A stretch of 37,512 nt of DNA from contig JAFKGL010000022.1 of NCBI GenBank assembly GCA_017307065.1, forward strand, positions 1 through 37,512. The letters run 5' to 3'. The translations under genes were made by a program, and so were the position numbers. Position 1 is the stretch's first letter; each line of letters opens with the position of its first letter. This DNA comes from Candidatus Paracaedimonas acanthamoebae (GTDB taxonomy: Bacteria; Pseudomonadota; Alphaproteobacteria; Caedimonadales; Caedimonadaceae). Under the pieces are notes generated by a model. That model searched no databases. It worked only from the letters and a program-made list of their open reading frames with translations, and was not told where the DNA came from. This document shows, piece by piece, positions 16,904-24,532 of this stretch.

Positions 16904-17827
16904 TTATGTTGAGCGACGAGGGGTCGGAATTCTAGAAAGAGAAGCTTCTATTTGTTGAGAATCAGGAAGGCTTGGTTGAGCACCAACTGTGAGACAAGCA
17001 AGACTGCTGGCGACAGCGGCTCTTCTCAGGGCCTGATCAATTGGTAATCCTTTATCGAAAGCCGCGGCAAAAACGCCAACAAAGGCATCTCCTGCGGCGG
17101 TTGTGTCAACTGGTTTAATGGGGAGAGCTTGGACAAACCATGTGCCCAAGGGGTTACAAGCAAAAGCTCCATCAGCGCCTAGTGTTACAATACAAGTGAT
17201 TCCATATTTTGAAGAAAGGCGACGTGCCGCAATTGCTGGAGAGATGACATCAAATCCTAAATGTAAGGCTAAAACTGTGGCTTCGATTTGATTCATCACA
17301 AGCACATCTAAGGATTGAATTAATTTATCTGAAATAGGTTGTGCAGGGGCCAAATTAAGAATTATTCGGGCTTTTTTTTGTTTTGCCCGCTCAATAAGTT
17401 TCCAATTTTCTTCTGGAGGAACTTCCATTTGAAGAAGTACGGTTGATTTTTCAGTCAATAGGTCGTCGGGAATGGTCGCCGAACTTGCTTCTAAATTAGC
17501 ACCGCTTGCGATTGTAATCATATTTTCGCCCGTACTATCAACGCATATTGTTGCACAGCCAGTAGGTCGTTCACTGATTGTTAATGCAGAAATATCAACA
17601 TTTGTTTTTTCAAGAAAATGACGCGCAATTTGGGCAAAACTATCGTTGCCTATACTCCCAAACATTTTAACTTTGGCCCCAGCTTTAGCCGCAGCAACAG
17701 CTTGATTGGCGCCTTTTCCACCAGGAAGAAGTTTGTATTCTTCACATAATACAATGTTCCCTGGTCTTGGCAGCATCTCAACAGGCAGTACCATATCTAC
17801 ATTGAGGGATCCAAAAACAATAATCAT
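16904..17827 (-). CDS. rbsK: Ribokinase (PfkB family)
   Basis: Phosphorylates ribose to ribose-5-phosphate using ATP in the cytoplasm. The 307-residue protein shows the PfkB N-terminal signature with GGKGANQA (about residues 37-44) for sugar binding, the conserved N-terminal GSLNVD, and the C-terminal DTTAAGDAF (about 246-254), where the Asp is the catalytic base and the Gly-Ala-Gly-like turn forms the anion hole. No ribose transporter genes are adjacent, so the source may be nucleoside breakdown; other PfkB substrates cannot be excluded. The ribosome-binding site is poor. It is a single gene, divergent from the secreted-protein gene at 17963, with a near-perfect palindrome in the shared upstream region. 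Confidence 0.85.
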   Translation of the reverse strand: MIIVFGSLNVDMVLPVEMLPRPGNIVLCEEYKLLPGGKGANQAVAAAKAGAKVKMFGSIGNDSFAQIARHFLEKTNVDISALTISERPTGCATICVDSTGENMITIASGANLEASSATIPDDLLTEKSTVLLQMEVPPEENWKLIERAKQKKARIILNLAPAQPISDKLIQSLDVLVMNQIEATVLALHLGFDVISPAIAARRLSSKYGITCIVTLGADGAFACNPLGTWFVQALPIKPVDTTAAGDAFVGVFAAAFDKGLPIDQALRRAAVASSLACLTVGAQPSLPDSQQIEASLSRIPTPRRST

Positions 17828-17850
17828 ATTTTTAATTCATATTTGGGAAA

Positions 17851-17876
17851 CTTCTTTTTATTATTAATAAAAGAAG
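17851..17876. promoter_or_regulatory. Near-perfect palindrome upstream of rbsK
   Basis: CTTCTTTT(T)ATT at the left is complementary to AATAAAAGAAG at the right, with one extra T. The element is 24 bases before the rbsK start and in the spacer shared with the divergent gene, where an operator would be expected. Its A-T content makes a chance match possible. Confidence 0.35.
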
Positions 17877-17945
17877 AGAAAGCAAGAGGTCAACTAAAAA
17901 CCCTATTCAAGCTTTGAACTTTCATAAAAAAGGTATATCTTTAAC

Positions 17946-17955
17946 AAGGGGGGGA
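17946..17955 (+). promoter_or_regulatory. Strong ribosome-binding site of the small secreted-protein gene
   Basis: AAGGGGGGGA lies seven bases before the ATG at 17963. This unusually G-rich site supports the reality and the start of a gene with no recognised homologue. Confidence 0.6.
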
Positions 17956-17962
17956 TAAAATC

Positions 17963-18364
17963 ATGTATCAAAAAATCAGCAAAAGAAATTATCTATGGGT
18001 ACTCTTAGGGATGCTTTATAACAACACTGTTTTTGGTGTTAAAGAAGAACAGTCTGAAATTTATGCAGAAAGCTCAATTCCAGGCACGCCTATGGTACAG
18101 GATGTTGTCGTCGAAGAAAGAGAATTAGAATCCTCTATGAATAGTTTGAATAAAGAACCTCAAAGGGATGTTTTGTTCATAGAATCGGATCATTTAATGG
18201 AACATTTGGTCTCTTCGGGAGGGACGCCTTTTTCTCAATCAGAAATGTTAGGCATGACAGTTTCAGCTTCAAATCTTGACATCAAATCAAAAGAGGCTTT
18301 AGTTCAGCAAAAAGATTGGCTTGCTAAACTCATAGAAGAATATCTCCAACATTTTCGTGAGTGA
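17963..18364 (+). CDS. Hypothetical small secreted acidic protein
   Basis: I do not recognise the family. The 133-residue product starts with a basic Lys/Arg stretch and a hydrophobic core (about residues 10-18, WVLLGML), resembling a Sec signal peptide, with a possible cleavage near residues 24-26. The remaining part is acidic, with many Glu and Ser, and shows no membrane helix, cysteine or catalytic motif. The C-terminal 30 residues look like an amphipathic helix. A strong ribosome-binding site supports translation. It is isolated: divergent from rbsK, convergent with the J-domain gene 30 bases away, and next to the T6SS region. A lineage-specific periplasmic or exported protein is likely; an effector role has no direct support. 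Confidence 0.6.
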   Translation: MYQKISKRNYLWVLLGMLYNNTVFGVKEEQSEIYAESSIPGTPMVQDVVVEERELESSMNSLNKEPQRDVLFIESDHLMEHLVSSGGTPFSQSEMLGMTVSASNLDIKSKEALVQQKDWLAKLIEEYLQHFRE

Positions 18365-18394
18365 GGCGGGGACTTAGGGCTCTGAAGAGAATGA

Positions 18395-18958
18395 TTAGCG
18401 GATGACTTTTTTAAGGACGCCGTAAGCCTTATTAATCAGTTTCAATTTTTCTTCGGCTTCGGCACAGCCATTATTTACATCAGGATGATATATTTTTACG
18501 AGTTGGATATATTTTTGTTTTAAAGTTTCACCTGTCACAGGACCATTTAATTCCATTAATTTTAACGCGTTAGCTTCTTCTGTAGAGAGAGAATTCCAAG
18601 AGGATTCTTGCTGTTGTTGCTTAGAATTTTTATGGTCTCTATCGAGAAGATCAAAAGGATCTTTGATAAAAAAAGAAGTTTTAGAGGCGTCACTTCCAAA
18701 ACGCCAAGATGGGCGTTGCCATGTGATATCTGAACGATAATGGTCTTCAATTTCATCTGTCCCCATGTCACGATAATAGTTCCATTGAGAATTATAAATT
18801 TGGATATGTTTCAAACAAAACCAATAATAAATTTGAAGTTGTTGAGGACTTTGAGGCGCTTTATAAAGAGCTTCTTCAAGACAACCAGATTCATCACAAA
18901 TTCTTTTTTGTGGTTGGGGGTCTTCAAAAAAAGGATGAAGCTTATAAGTCGTTTTCAT
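18395..18958 (-). CDS. J-domain protein with N-terminal zinc-ribbon-like motif
   Basis: A 187-residue DnaJ-type co-chaperone that should stimulate a DnaK/Hsp70. The J domain is C-terminal (about residues 125-187) and has the essential HPD (in IYHPDVNNG). The N-terminal part has C-x4-C (CDESGC, near 20-25) and FCLKH near residues 47-51, probably a metal site, and WNYY. This layout, with the J domain at the end, is that of a conserved alphaproteobacterial family normally encoded near bolA. It lies three bases after the BolA gene and is the last gene of the 14-gene minus-strand block. A link to iron-sulfur or chaperone functions through BolA is inference. Confidence 0.85.
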   Translation of the reverse strand: MKTTYKLHPFFEDPQPQKRICDESGCLEEALYKAPQSPQQLQIYYWFCLKHIQIYNSQWNYYRDMGTDEIEDHYRSDITWQRPSWRFGSDASKTSFFIKDPFDLLDRDHKNSKQQQQESSWNSLSTEEANALKLMELNGPVTGETLKQKYIQLVKIYHPDVNNGCAEAEEKLKLINKAYGVLKKVIR

Positions 18959-18961
18959 GGT

Positions 18962-19285
18962 TTAAGTATGAAGAGGAAAATCAGACAATGCAACTTTCGT
19001 TTTGGGGAATTTCTGATATTCATTTGGTGTGAATGCTTTAATTGAAAGGGCATGGAGATGAGCTTTAAAATCTTGTTCAAAAAGACTCATAATGCAACGA
19101 TGTCTCTCTATTCGATTCATGGATTGAAAAATTTCTGAGACGATTAGTATTCTAAAGTGCGTTTCTTTAGTGTGGGGTGTATTCAGATGATTTTTATGTT
19201 TATCTGTCTCATCAATTATTTCGAGATGTTCAGGATTGAATTCCTTTGATAATAGATGTTGTAATTTATCACGCAATGAGTTCAT
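18962..19285 (-). CDS. BolA family protein
   Basis: A 107-residue BolA/IbaG-like protein. These proteins partner monothiol glutaredoxins in iron-sulfur cluster handling or affect morphology as regulators (family knowledge). The helix-turn-helix-like class II KH fold is suggested by ETHFRILIVSEIFQSMNRIERHRCIMSLF and the C-terminal IKAFTPNEY, where the HALSIKAFTP segment is the family signature. A conserved His is in HALS. It starts three bases after the stop of the CNNM gene and is followed closely by the J-domain gene, the usual alphaproteobacterial pairing. Confidence 0.85.
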   Translation of the reverse strand: MNSLRDKLQHLLSKEFNPEHLEIIDETDKHKNHLNTPHTKETHFRILIVSEIFQSMNRIERHRCIMSLFEQDFKAHLHALSIKAFTPNEYQKFPKTKVALSDFPLHT

Positions 19286-19288
19286 TAT

Positions 19289-20557
19289 TTATTCCGTCAT
19301 TGGCGGTGTAATCTTTAAAAGAGTAATTTGATTACGCACTCTTTTGAGAATACTAAATTGGAACCCGTGTATTAAGAAAGTTTGCCCAATTTTAGGAATA
19401 ACACGCGATTCATGAAGAACAAGGCCTGCAATGGTTGAGGCTTCTTCGTCAGGAAGAGTCCACTCAAATTTGCGATTTAAATCACGAATAGTTATTGTTC
19501 CCACGGACATAATAGTGCCATCCCGTCGTATTGACACGCCTTCAAGCGGAAGATCGTGTTCATCGCTAATTTCGCCTACAATTTCTTCAAGAATATCTTC
19601 GAGAGTAACGACTCCCATCAGCGCGCCATATTCATCAACAACAAGAGCAAAGTGTTCTTGCCGTAACCTAAAAGCTTGGAGCTGTTCTCTCAGCGTTGTT
19701 GATTCTGGGATAAACCATGGCTTTGTTGCAATTGAGAGAATATTTAATTTTTCAAGAGGTGTTTTTTGAATAGCTTTTAGCAAAGCTTTTGCATGCAAAA
19801 TACCCACGATATTGTCTTTATTGTCTTTCCATAAAGGAATACGTGTATAGGGGCTTGAGATCACTTGATGAATAATTTCTTTCACAGAAAGATCTGCGTT
19901 AATCATCATAGCGTTCTTGCGATGAACCATGATCTCACCAACTTCAACATCTCCAAGGTCAAGTATACTGTGAAGCATAGCCCGTTCTTCGGCAGATTCT
20001 TCCTCTCCAGGATAGCCATGCAAGTCAATAGCTCCACGCAATTCTTCTAATGAGCTTGTTGCCCGAGCATTTGGATCAGTTTTGATGCCAATCATTCTTA
20101 AGGTACCACGCGCTATCAAATGCATGAAGAATGTAAGGGGCGTTGTGAGCTTGATGATAACTTGTAGAGGACGAGCTAAATGAATAGCTGTTGTTTCTGC
20201 ATAAGCAATAGCAATGATTTTGGGCATGACTTCTGCATAAATAACAATCAAAGAAGTCATCACAATGGGAGCATAGACAAGGCCAGCATCGCCTAAGAGA
20301 AGAACGAGAACGACAGTTGATATTGAGTTGGCGAGGTTATTAACTAATTGATTGCATAAAAGGATTGCGCCAATAAGTTTTTCAATTGATTGTCGTAGAG
20401 TTTTTACTAATTGAGCGCGCTTATCGCCAAGTTTTGCTAAGCGATGAAGCTTTGCTTTAGAAGCAGCAATGAAAGCTGTTTCTGCTGCAGAAAAAATTGC
20501 AGAAAGAATCGTGAGGACCAAAATTACAGGAATTGCAACAGTTAGAGAAATAGTCAT
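19289..20557 (-). CDS. CNNM/CorC-type membrane protein with CBS domains
   Basis: A 422-residue protein of the hemolysin-C/CorB (YfjD) family, thought to take part in magnesium or cobalt efflux rather than haemolysis. In order it has an N-terminal DUF21/CNNM membrane domain of about 170 residues with several helices, a pair of CBS domains (about 200-330, including EIMVHRKNAMMI and GVVTLEDILEEIVGEI), and a C-terminal CorC/HlyC domain with DRTI-like SVGTITIRDLNRKF and TIAGLVLHESRVIPKIGQ. All domains look complete. The ATG has no clear ribosome-binding site. It is in the run from secF to the J-domain gene and is separated from the HAD gene by 33 bases. Confidence 0.88.
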   Translation of the reverse strand: MTISLTVAIPVILVLTILSAIFSAAETAFIAASKAKLHRLAKLGDKRAQLVKTLRQSIEKLIGAILLCNQLVNNLANSISTVVLVLLLGDAGLVYAPIVMTSLIVIYAEVMPKIIAIAYAETTAIHLARPLQVIIKLTTPLTFFMHLIARGTLRMIGIKTDPNARATSSLEELRGAIDLHGYPGEEESAEERAMLHSILDLGDVEVGEIMVHRKNAMMINADLSVKEIIHQVISSPYTRIPLWKDNKDNIVGILHAKALLKAIQKTPLEKLNILSIATKPWFIPESTTLREQLQAFRLRQEHFALVVDEYGALMGVVTLEDILEEIVGEISDEHDLPLEGVSIRRDGTIMSVGTITIRDLNRKFEWTLPDEEASTIAGLVLHESRVIPKIGQTFLIHGFQFSILKRVRNQITLLKITPPMTE

Positions 20558-20590
20558 TTTTTTAGTATATGTTTGAGTTGTTAATTAATT

Positions 20591-21466
20591 TTACCATACA
20601 AGCTTATCCATAAGAAAGGTTGGTTGGAACGAGTTTCTTTTTAAAGCTTGGGAAATTTGCATTTCATTAAGATCTAGAGAAGAGTCCAAGGGTAAACCTA
20701 ATTCATCACAAGTATAGGAACTTATAGTAAGTAAAGAATCTAACCCTAAATTAATAGCACCCTGAATGTCAATTGCCAGAGAATCACCGATAACAAGAAG
20801 GGATTTTTTATCTACAGGACCAATTTCTTTTAAAAAATGAGTGTAGATCGAAGGATAAGGTTTCCCATGATAATAAACCTCTCCACCTAATTTCTCATAC
20901 ATTCTCCCTATTGCTCCAGGGCACAAAAATTTTTCATTTTCTTCGTAAGTGTATAAATTAGAATTGACACAAATCATTTTTAAAGAGAGTTTAGCTGCTT
21001 CTTCTAGAGAGGGATAATATTCTTCTGGATCATTATGCCATTCATCTCTTCCCATAACGAGAATGAAATCTGCCTCTTTGAGCTGTCTCACGGTATGAAT
21101 GGTAAGACCATAAAGGATCGTTTGATCTTGAGGTGAACCTATAAAATAACAATAATTACCAAGAGCGCTGTGCCAAGGGTCAGGCTTTTGAGATAAATGT
21201 TGATACATTTCTTCGCCGGCTGTCAGAAGATGTTGATAAAAGTGAGGCTTAATACCTTTTTGAGCAAGAAATTCTCTAGTAATATCAAGGCGTTGAGTCT
21301 GATTCGTTAAAAGAGTGATCCCCTTTTTTTCTTCTTGTAAAGAACGCAAAACTTCTAAGGCTTCTGGAAAGATGTTTTTTCCTGAATAAAGAACACCTTC
21401 AATTCCTAAGATAAAGGTCTGATACCGAGAGACTAAATCCCTCAGTTGAGAAATAATCTCAATCAT
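20591..21466 (-). CDS. HAD-IIA family protein lacking the catalytic nucleophile
   Basis: A 291-residue protein of the class IIA haloacid-dehalogenase-like group common in alphaproteobacteria. Motif II (TLLTNQ, 51-56), the motif III Lys (HGKPYP, K202) and motif IV (GDSLAID, 227-233) are in place. Motif I, normally D-x-(D/W)-G-V, reads FILGIEGVL, with Gly (codon GGA) at residue 21 where the phosphoryl-accepting Asp should be and Glu at residue 23. A typical phosphatase mechanism is therefore not expected; a binding or regulatory role is possible. Changing Asp to GGA needs two base changes, so a single sequencing error is unlikely. It starts three bases after the secF stop, in the export operon. 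Confidence 0.85.
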   Translation of the reverse strand: MIEIISQLRDLVSRYQTFILGIEGVLYSGKNIFPEALEVLRSLQEEKKGITLLTNQTQRLDITREFLAQKGIKPHFYQHLLTAGEEMYQHLSQKPDPWHSALGNYCYFIGSPQDQTILYGLTIHTVRQLKEADFILVMGRDEWHNDPEEYYPSLEEAAKLSLKMICVNSNLYTYEENEKFLCPGAIGRMYEKLGGEVYYHGKPYPSIYTHFLKEIGPVDKKSLLVIGDSLAIDIQGAINLGLDSLLTISSYTCDELGLPLDSSLDLNEMQISQALKRNSFQPTFLMDKLVW

Positions 21467-21469
21467 GTG

Positions 21470-22387
21470 TTAAGCTATAACTTCCTTTTCTTTCATCGTC
21501 TTACGGATGTCAAAGAACAATAATAAATTAGCTGAAACGAAGATTGACGAATAACTTCCAAAAACAATTCCAATTAAAATAGGAAGACTGAAAGAGGAAA
21601 TTTCTGAACCTCCAAAAAGATATAACGCGAGGAGAGAAATAGCTGTCGTTGCAACAGTGATAATCGTTCGAGAGAGCGTTTCATTCGTCGATTGATTAAT
21701 CAGTTCTTCAATGGGCATTTTTTTGTACTTACGTAAATTATCCCGAATTCGATCATAAATAACGACAGAATCATTAATAGAATAGCCAATTGTTGTTAAA
21801 ATCGCAATAAAAGCCGTTTCTTTGAACTCATGTCCCGTTAATGAATAAAAACCAAGGACAACAATAACATCATGCGCAAGAGCAAGAATACCACAAAGGC
21901 CGAAATGCCATTCAAAACGGACCCAAATATAAAGAAGCATGCCAATCAGAGCAAATCCTAAAGCCCAAAGACCATTCTCAACTAAGTCACTGCTAACTTT
22001 TCCACCGACGGTTTCAACACGACGATATTCAAGCTCATTTCCAAGTTGTTTTTTAATTTTTTGGAGGGCAACAGCTTGAGTTTTTTCGCCTCCAGGTTGT
22101 TTTTCAATTCTAATCATGATATCGCGATCAGACCCAAATTCTTGCAACTTGACTTCCCCTAATTTTAGGGTTTCAAGTTGTGTTCGCATGCTTGCAATGT
22201 CGGCTTTATCTTTCGTCCGAACTTCGAGAAGAAAGCCTCCTTTAAAATCAATACCATAATTGAGGCCTTTGAAAGCAAGACTCCAACCACAAAGCAAAAT
22301 AATAGCAATAGAGATGGAATAAACATAACGTCGAATGCCAACGAAATTAATATTCGTATCATAAGGAATAAGTTGTAAGCCACGCAT
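21470..22387 (-). CDS. secF: Protein translocase subunit SecF
   Basis: Works with SecD and YajC to pull exported proteins out of SecYEG using the proton or sodium gradient. The 305-residue protein has an N-terminal membrane helix after the short start, the SecF P1 region beginning with LNYGIDFKGG, and five C-terminal helices. The conserved segment SINDSVVIYDRIRDNLRK and the ETLSRTI stretch identify it. GAGG lies seven bases before the ATG. It starts 14 bases after secD and is followed directly by the HAD-like gene. Confidence 0.96.
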   Translation of the reverse strand: MRGLQLIPYDTNINFVGIRRYVYSISIAIILLCGWSLAFKGLNYGIDFKGGFLLEVRTKDKADIASMRTQLETLKLGEVKLQEFGSDRDIMIRIEKQPGGEKTQAVALQKIKKQLGNELEYRRVETVGGKVSSDLVENGLWALGFALIGMLLYIWVRFEWHFGLCGILALAHDVIVVLGFYSLTGHEFKETAFIAILTTIGYSINDSVVIYDRIRDNLRKYKKMPIEELINQSTNETLSRTIITVATTAISLLALYLFGGSEISSFSLPILIGIVFGSYSSIFVSANLLLFFDIRKTMKEKEVIA

Positions 22388-22401
22388 GAAAGCCTCTTTA
22401 A

Positions 22402-23982
22402 TTAAATAGGAAGTTTGGTTGGTTTAGACCAATTAACCCAATACGTAACAAAAATACGGGTAAGTGTGGTTGCGGTAAACATGGAAATTAAAATACCAAT
22501 CGCAAGAGTGATCCCAAAACCTTTGACAGGCCCTGTTCCAAAAAAGAAGAGAGCTAGTGCGCCAATAAGGGTTGTAAGGTTAGAGTCAAGAATAGTATTC
22601 ATCGCTTGACGGTAACCCACATCAATGGCAGATAACATTTTTCGACCATGCCTCAATTCTTCTTTAATGCGTTCATTGATAAGCACATTCGCATCTACCG
22701 CCATTCCCATTGTAAGAGCAATACCTGCGATTCCTGGTAAAGTGAGAGTGGCACCAATAAGGGAAAGAATAGCAACAGTTAAGATGAGATTGAATAACAT
22801 CGCAACATTTGCAAAGAGCCCAAAAAGCGAATAAGCAATCAACATAAAAACAGCCACCATAGCAACTGAAAGTAAGGTTGCATATTTTCCTGAGGCAATA
22901 GAATCAGCCCCAAGATCTGGTCCTACCGTTCGCTCTTCAAGAACAATAAGAGGAGCCACCAAAGCACCTGCCCGCATTAAAAGAGCTAAATCATTGGCTT
23001 CTTGAACAGTAAATTTTCCTGTAATCACACCACTTCCGCCGGTAATTGGTGTTTGGATTGTTGGTGCACTTATCACTTTTCCATCAAGAACAATGGCAAG
23101 TTGTCGCTGGATATTTTTACTTGTTATATCTCCAAATTTTTTGGCCCCTAAATTATCAAAGCGAAATGACACTTGGGGACGATGGTATTCATCGAAACTT
23201 ACTCCGGCATCCACAAGGCTTTCGCCGCCGAGGAGGTTTCCTTTGCGTACAACATAAAAGATTTTTCTTCCGTCTTGACGAACGTCATCACTTGGCAAAA
23301 TTTCTGCACCAGGAGGAGGGGTATCTTCTAAATTAGACGTATAAGGATGCTCATCATGAAGAAGTCGGAACGTCATTTTTGCGGTTTTTCCAAGCAAGTT
23401 TTTAACGCGTCCAGGATCAGAAAGGCCAGGGATTTGGATCAAGATACGATCGTCCCCTTGACGTTGAATGCTTGGCTCTTTTGTACCGAGTTCATCAATA
23501 CGTCGACGTACAATCTCGATAGATTGCTCGACAATACTGCGCTGACGTTCGTCAATTGAAGTCTTTGTAAATGTAACTTTGCAAATTTTTTCTTTTACGT
23601 CGACTTCAAGTTCAGGATCCATCTTTTTGACAATAGCATTTATTCTGTCGGCTTGATTTTGATCTCGCAATTGGAAAGTAATGAAGTCTTCTGTCGAATC
23701 TAAAGAAAGATCTAGATATCCAACTTTTTCTGCTCGAAGGGCTTTTCTTAAGGTATCGAGGATAAATGAAAGGCGTTCTTTTAGACCAGCCTTAACATCG
23801 ACTTCAAGTAATAGATGAGATCCTCCTTGCAAGTCTAACCCTAAGTTTACGCGTTCATGAGGAACCCAAGATGGAACTTTTTTAAGCGTTTCTTCACTCA
23901 CAAAGTTAGGAAAAGCATAAACAAGACCAAACACACATAAAATCAACGAAGTAAGAACTTTCCATCGAGCAAAAGTTAGCAT
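22402..23982 (-). CDS. secD: Protein translocase subunit SecD
   Basis: Large subunit of the SecDF export motor. The 526 residues begin with a membrane helix (about 8-25), followed by the P1 domain with NLGLDLQGGSHLLLEVD, the region RRRIDELGTKEPSIQRQGDDRILIQIPG, and five to six C-terminal helices with GMAVDANVLINERIKEELR. All elements of a full-length SecD are present. It follows yajC by nine bases and precedes secF, the universal order. Confidence 0.97.
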   Translation of the reverse strand: MLTFARWKVLTSLILCVFGLVYAFPNFVSEETLKKVPSWVPHERVNLGLDLQGGSHLLLEVDVKAGLKERLSFILDTLRKALRAEKVGYLDLSLDSTEDFITFQLRDQNQADRINAIVKKMDPELEVDVKEKICKVTFTKTSIDERQRSIVEQSIEIVRRRIDELGTKEPSIQRQGDDRILIQIPGLSDPGRVKNLLGKTAKMTFRLLHDEHPYTSNLEDTPPPGAEILPSDDVRQDGRKIFYVVRKGNLLGGESLVDAGVSFDEYHRPQVSFRFDNLGAKKFGDITSKNIQRQLAIVLDGKVISAPTIQTPITGGSGVITGKFTVQEANDLALLMRAGALVAPLIVLEERTVGPDLGADSIASGKYATLLSVAMVAVFMLIAYSLFGLFANVAMLFNLILTVAILSLIGATLTLPGIAGIALTMGMAVDANVLINERIKEELRHGRKMLSAIDVGYRQAMNTILDSNLTTLIGALALFFFGTGPVKGFGITLAIGILISMFTATTLTRIFVTYWVNWSKPTKLPI

Positions 23983-23991
23983 TTATAGAGC

Positions 23992-24453
23992 CTATTTCTT
24001 AGTCTTTTTTTCCACAGTTTTTTTAGGAGTAGCTTTTGGCTTATTGTTTTTTAATGTCGCTACGGTTGGTTTTTTTGCTTTGACAGGTGCCTCAGTTTTC
24101 GGAGCTTCTTTATTGATTAAAGGCTGCGGTTTTGTGAGCACATGTGTAATCATCGAACGAATAACACGGACATTAACTTGAGTTGCGATTTCCACGACAA
24201 CTTCATTGTCATTTTCAATTTTTGTAATTGTTCCAATGAGACCCCCTGAAGTGACGATTTGATCACCTCGACGTAAAGCAGTCAACATTTCACGATGTTC
24301 TTTTGCTTTCTTTGTTTGTGGGCGGATAACAATAAAATATAAGGCTGCAAAAAGCACAACCAAGGGAGCAAAGCTCATAAAATCTAGGCCTTGAGCGGCG
24401 CCAGGAGCTGCTTGAGCATAAGCTTCTGGAAAAATAATATTTAATAAATACAT
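23992..24453 (-). CDS. yajC: Sec translocon accessory protein YajC
   Basis: Small inner-membrane partner of SecDF. The 153-residue protein has a single helix at about residues 28-45 and the YajC signature IRPQTKKAKEHREMLTALRRGDQIVTSGGLIGTI. After the family domain it has an unusual C-terminal tail of about 45 residues rich in Lys, Ala, Pro and Thr; typical YajC proteins are near 110 residues. AAGGATG precedes the ATG. A candidate promoter is in the 79-base gap upstream, so yajC-secDF may have its own start. Confidence 0.93.
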   Translation of the reverse strand: MYLLNIIFPEAYAQAAPGAAQGLDFMSFAPLVVLFAALYFIVIRPQTKKAKEHREMLTALRRGDQIVTSGGLIGTITKIENDNEVVVEIATQVNVRVIRSMITHVLTKPQPLINKEAPKTEAPVKAKKPTVATLKNNKPKATPKKTVEKKTKK

Positions 24454-24490
24454 TCATTTCATCCTTAATTAAGTTCGGTAACAAGAACAC

Positions 24491-24519
24491 ACTTTAGCGA
24501 TAAATTAGAAAAAGGGCAA
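24491..24519 (-). promoter_or_regulatory. Candidate yajC-secDF promoter
   Basis: On the minus strand TTGCCC (24514-24519) and TAAAGT (24491-24496) are separated by 17 bases, in the largest gap of the export block. The match to the sigma-70 consensus is moderate. Confidence 0.3.
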
Positions 24520-24532
24520 ATCCGTTATTATT

